DNA of 5,699 bases from assembly GCA_009835515.1 (NCBI GenBank), contig VXXH01000518.1, forward strand, positions 1 through 5,699. The letters run 5' to 3'. Position 1 is the first letter of the stretch, and each line of letters begins with the position of its first letter. Source of the stretch: Candidatus Poribacteria bacterium. Its GTDB lineage: Bacteria > Poribacteria > WGA-4E > WGA-3G. This document shows positions 5,433 through 5,699 of the stretch, in pieces. A program made the translations under genes and the position numbers. The notes under the pieces were generated by a model. It was given only the letters and a program-made list of their open reading frames with translations, was not told the origin of the DNA and did no database searches.

Positions 5433-5699
5433 CTATTTCGGTGTGCGCCAGATCAGGATGCTTCCGACAGCAGCATACAGGATGTTCGCCCCCCAACAGG
5501 CAAGAAATGGATGGAGTTTGCCGTTTTCACTCAGCCCTTCAAGCGTCGCGAAGGAGAGTGCCCAATAGATGAAAGAGAGAAAAAAAGCGATGACCAATCC
5601 AGCAAAAAACCCTGCTCTGCCAAAACGGATGGCAATTGGCGCGCCGATCATCACGACGACAACAGCCGCGAACGGGTAAGCCGTCTTATGATACAACTT
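5433..5699 (-). CDS. LptF/LptG-family (YjgP/YjgQ) permease, C-terminal part only
   Basis: The frame is open to the right edge, so only the last 88 residues are present. The TTG at 5696 that could be taken as a start is internal. The sequence matches the C-terminal membrane region of LptF/LptG, the paired inner-membrane permeases of the LptBFG transporter that extracts lipopolysaccharide for delivery to the outer membrane. The segment YHKTAYPFAAVVVVMIGAPI lines up with the family's H-K-x-A-x-PFA...IGAPL pattern. Then come a glycine-rich turn (RFGRAGFFAG), a second membrane helix, and LHPFLACWGANILY, matching the L-P-x-x-x-x-W-x-x-N motif before the last helix. Three membrane segments are visible (about 8-25, 30-50, 68-85). 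LptF and LptG cannot be told apart from this piece. It implies an outer membrane with LPS or a similar glycolipid. The methyltransferase follows after 48 nt. Confidence 0.85.
   Translation of the reverse strand, partial: KLYHKTAYPFAAVVVVMIGAPIAIRFGRAGFFAGLVIAFFLSFIYWALSFATLEGLSENGKLHPFLACWGANILYAAVGSILIWRTPK

Noticed and set aside
5694..5696. TTG as the start codon of a separate 87-residue protein
   Set aside because: The sequence is the C-terminal end of a longer permease family and the frame continues past the window edge.
1..5699. CRISPR array, tRNA, rRNA or insertion sequence
   Set aside because: No regularly spaced repeats, no cloverleaf-like segment and no transposase or terminal inverted repeats were seen on reading both strands.

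Overview
The window reads as a chromosomal piece from a Gram-negative (double-membrane) bacterium of moderate GC content, about half by eye, with good Shine-Dalgarno sites. The double-membrane inference rests on the right-edge gene, which ends like an LptF/LptG lipopolysaccharide-export permease. The mix of a GGT-like amidohydrolase, an SDR, a lone Rieske ferredoxin and an NAD-dependent epimerase resembles metabolic islands of uncultured environmental lineages such as Poribacteria. That taxonomic thought is only a guess.

Left block (bases 2-3897, + strand): four metabolic genes in one direction. The first is the 3' part of a gamma-glutamyltranspeptidase-like Ntn-hydrolase, cut by the left edge. 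A classical SDR oxidoreductase follows after 14 nt. A 180-nt gap comes next, holding a seven-codon mini-ORF and two possible hairpins. Then come a 105-residue Rieske [2Fe-2S] ferredoxin, an 84-nt gap with a GC-rich hairpin, and an extended-SDR NAD-dependent epimerase/dehydratase. A possible terminator hairpin starts at the epimerase stop codon. The set suggests breakdown or modification of a small molecule: an amide-cleaving or acyl-transferring enzyme, two NAD(P)-dependent enzymes and an electron carrier. No oxygenase or reductase partner for the ferredoxin is visible here.

Right block (bases 3976-5699, - strand): three membrane-protein genes pointing left and converging on the first block. 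In transcription order they are the C-terminal end of an LptF/LptG-family permease (cut by the right edge), an isoprenylcysteine carboxyl methyltransferase/PEMT-family membrane methyltransferase, and an unrecognised polytopic membrane protein. The last has its own apparent extended -10 promoter in an AT-rich gap.

The most notable point is that the GGT-like protein keeps the autoprocessing and nucleophilic threonine and the PGG motif. It lacks nearly every residue that holds the gamma-glutamyl group in true GGTs, and it lacks the lid loop, so its substrate is probably not glutathione. I found no CRISPR array, tRNA, rRNA, transposase or insertion sequence. No clearly new multi-gene system can be proved from this window alone.
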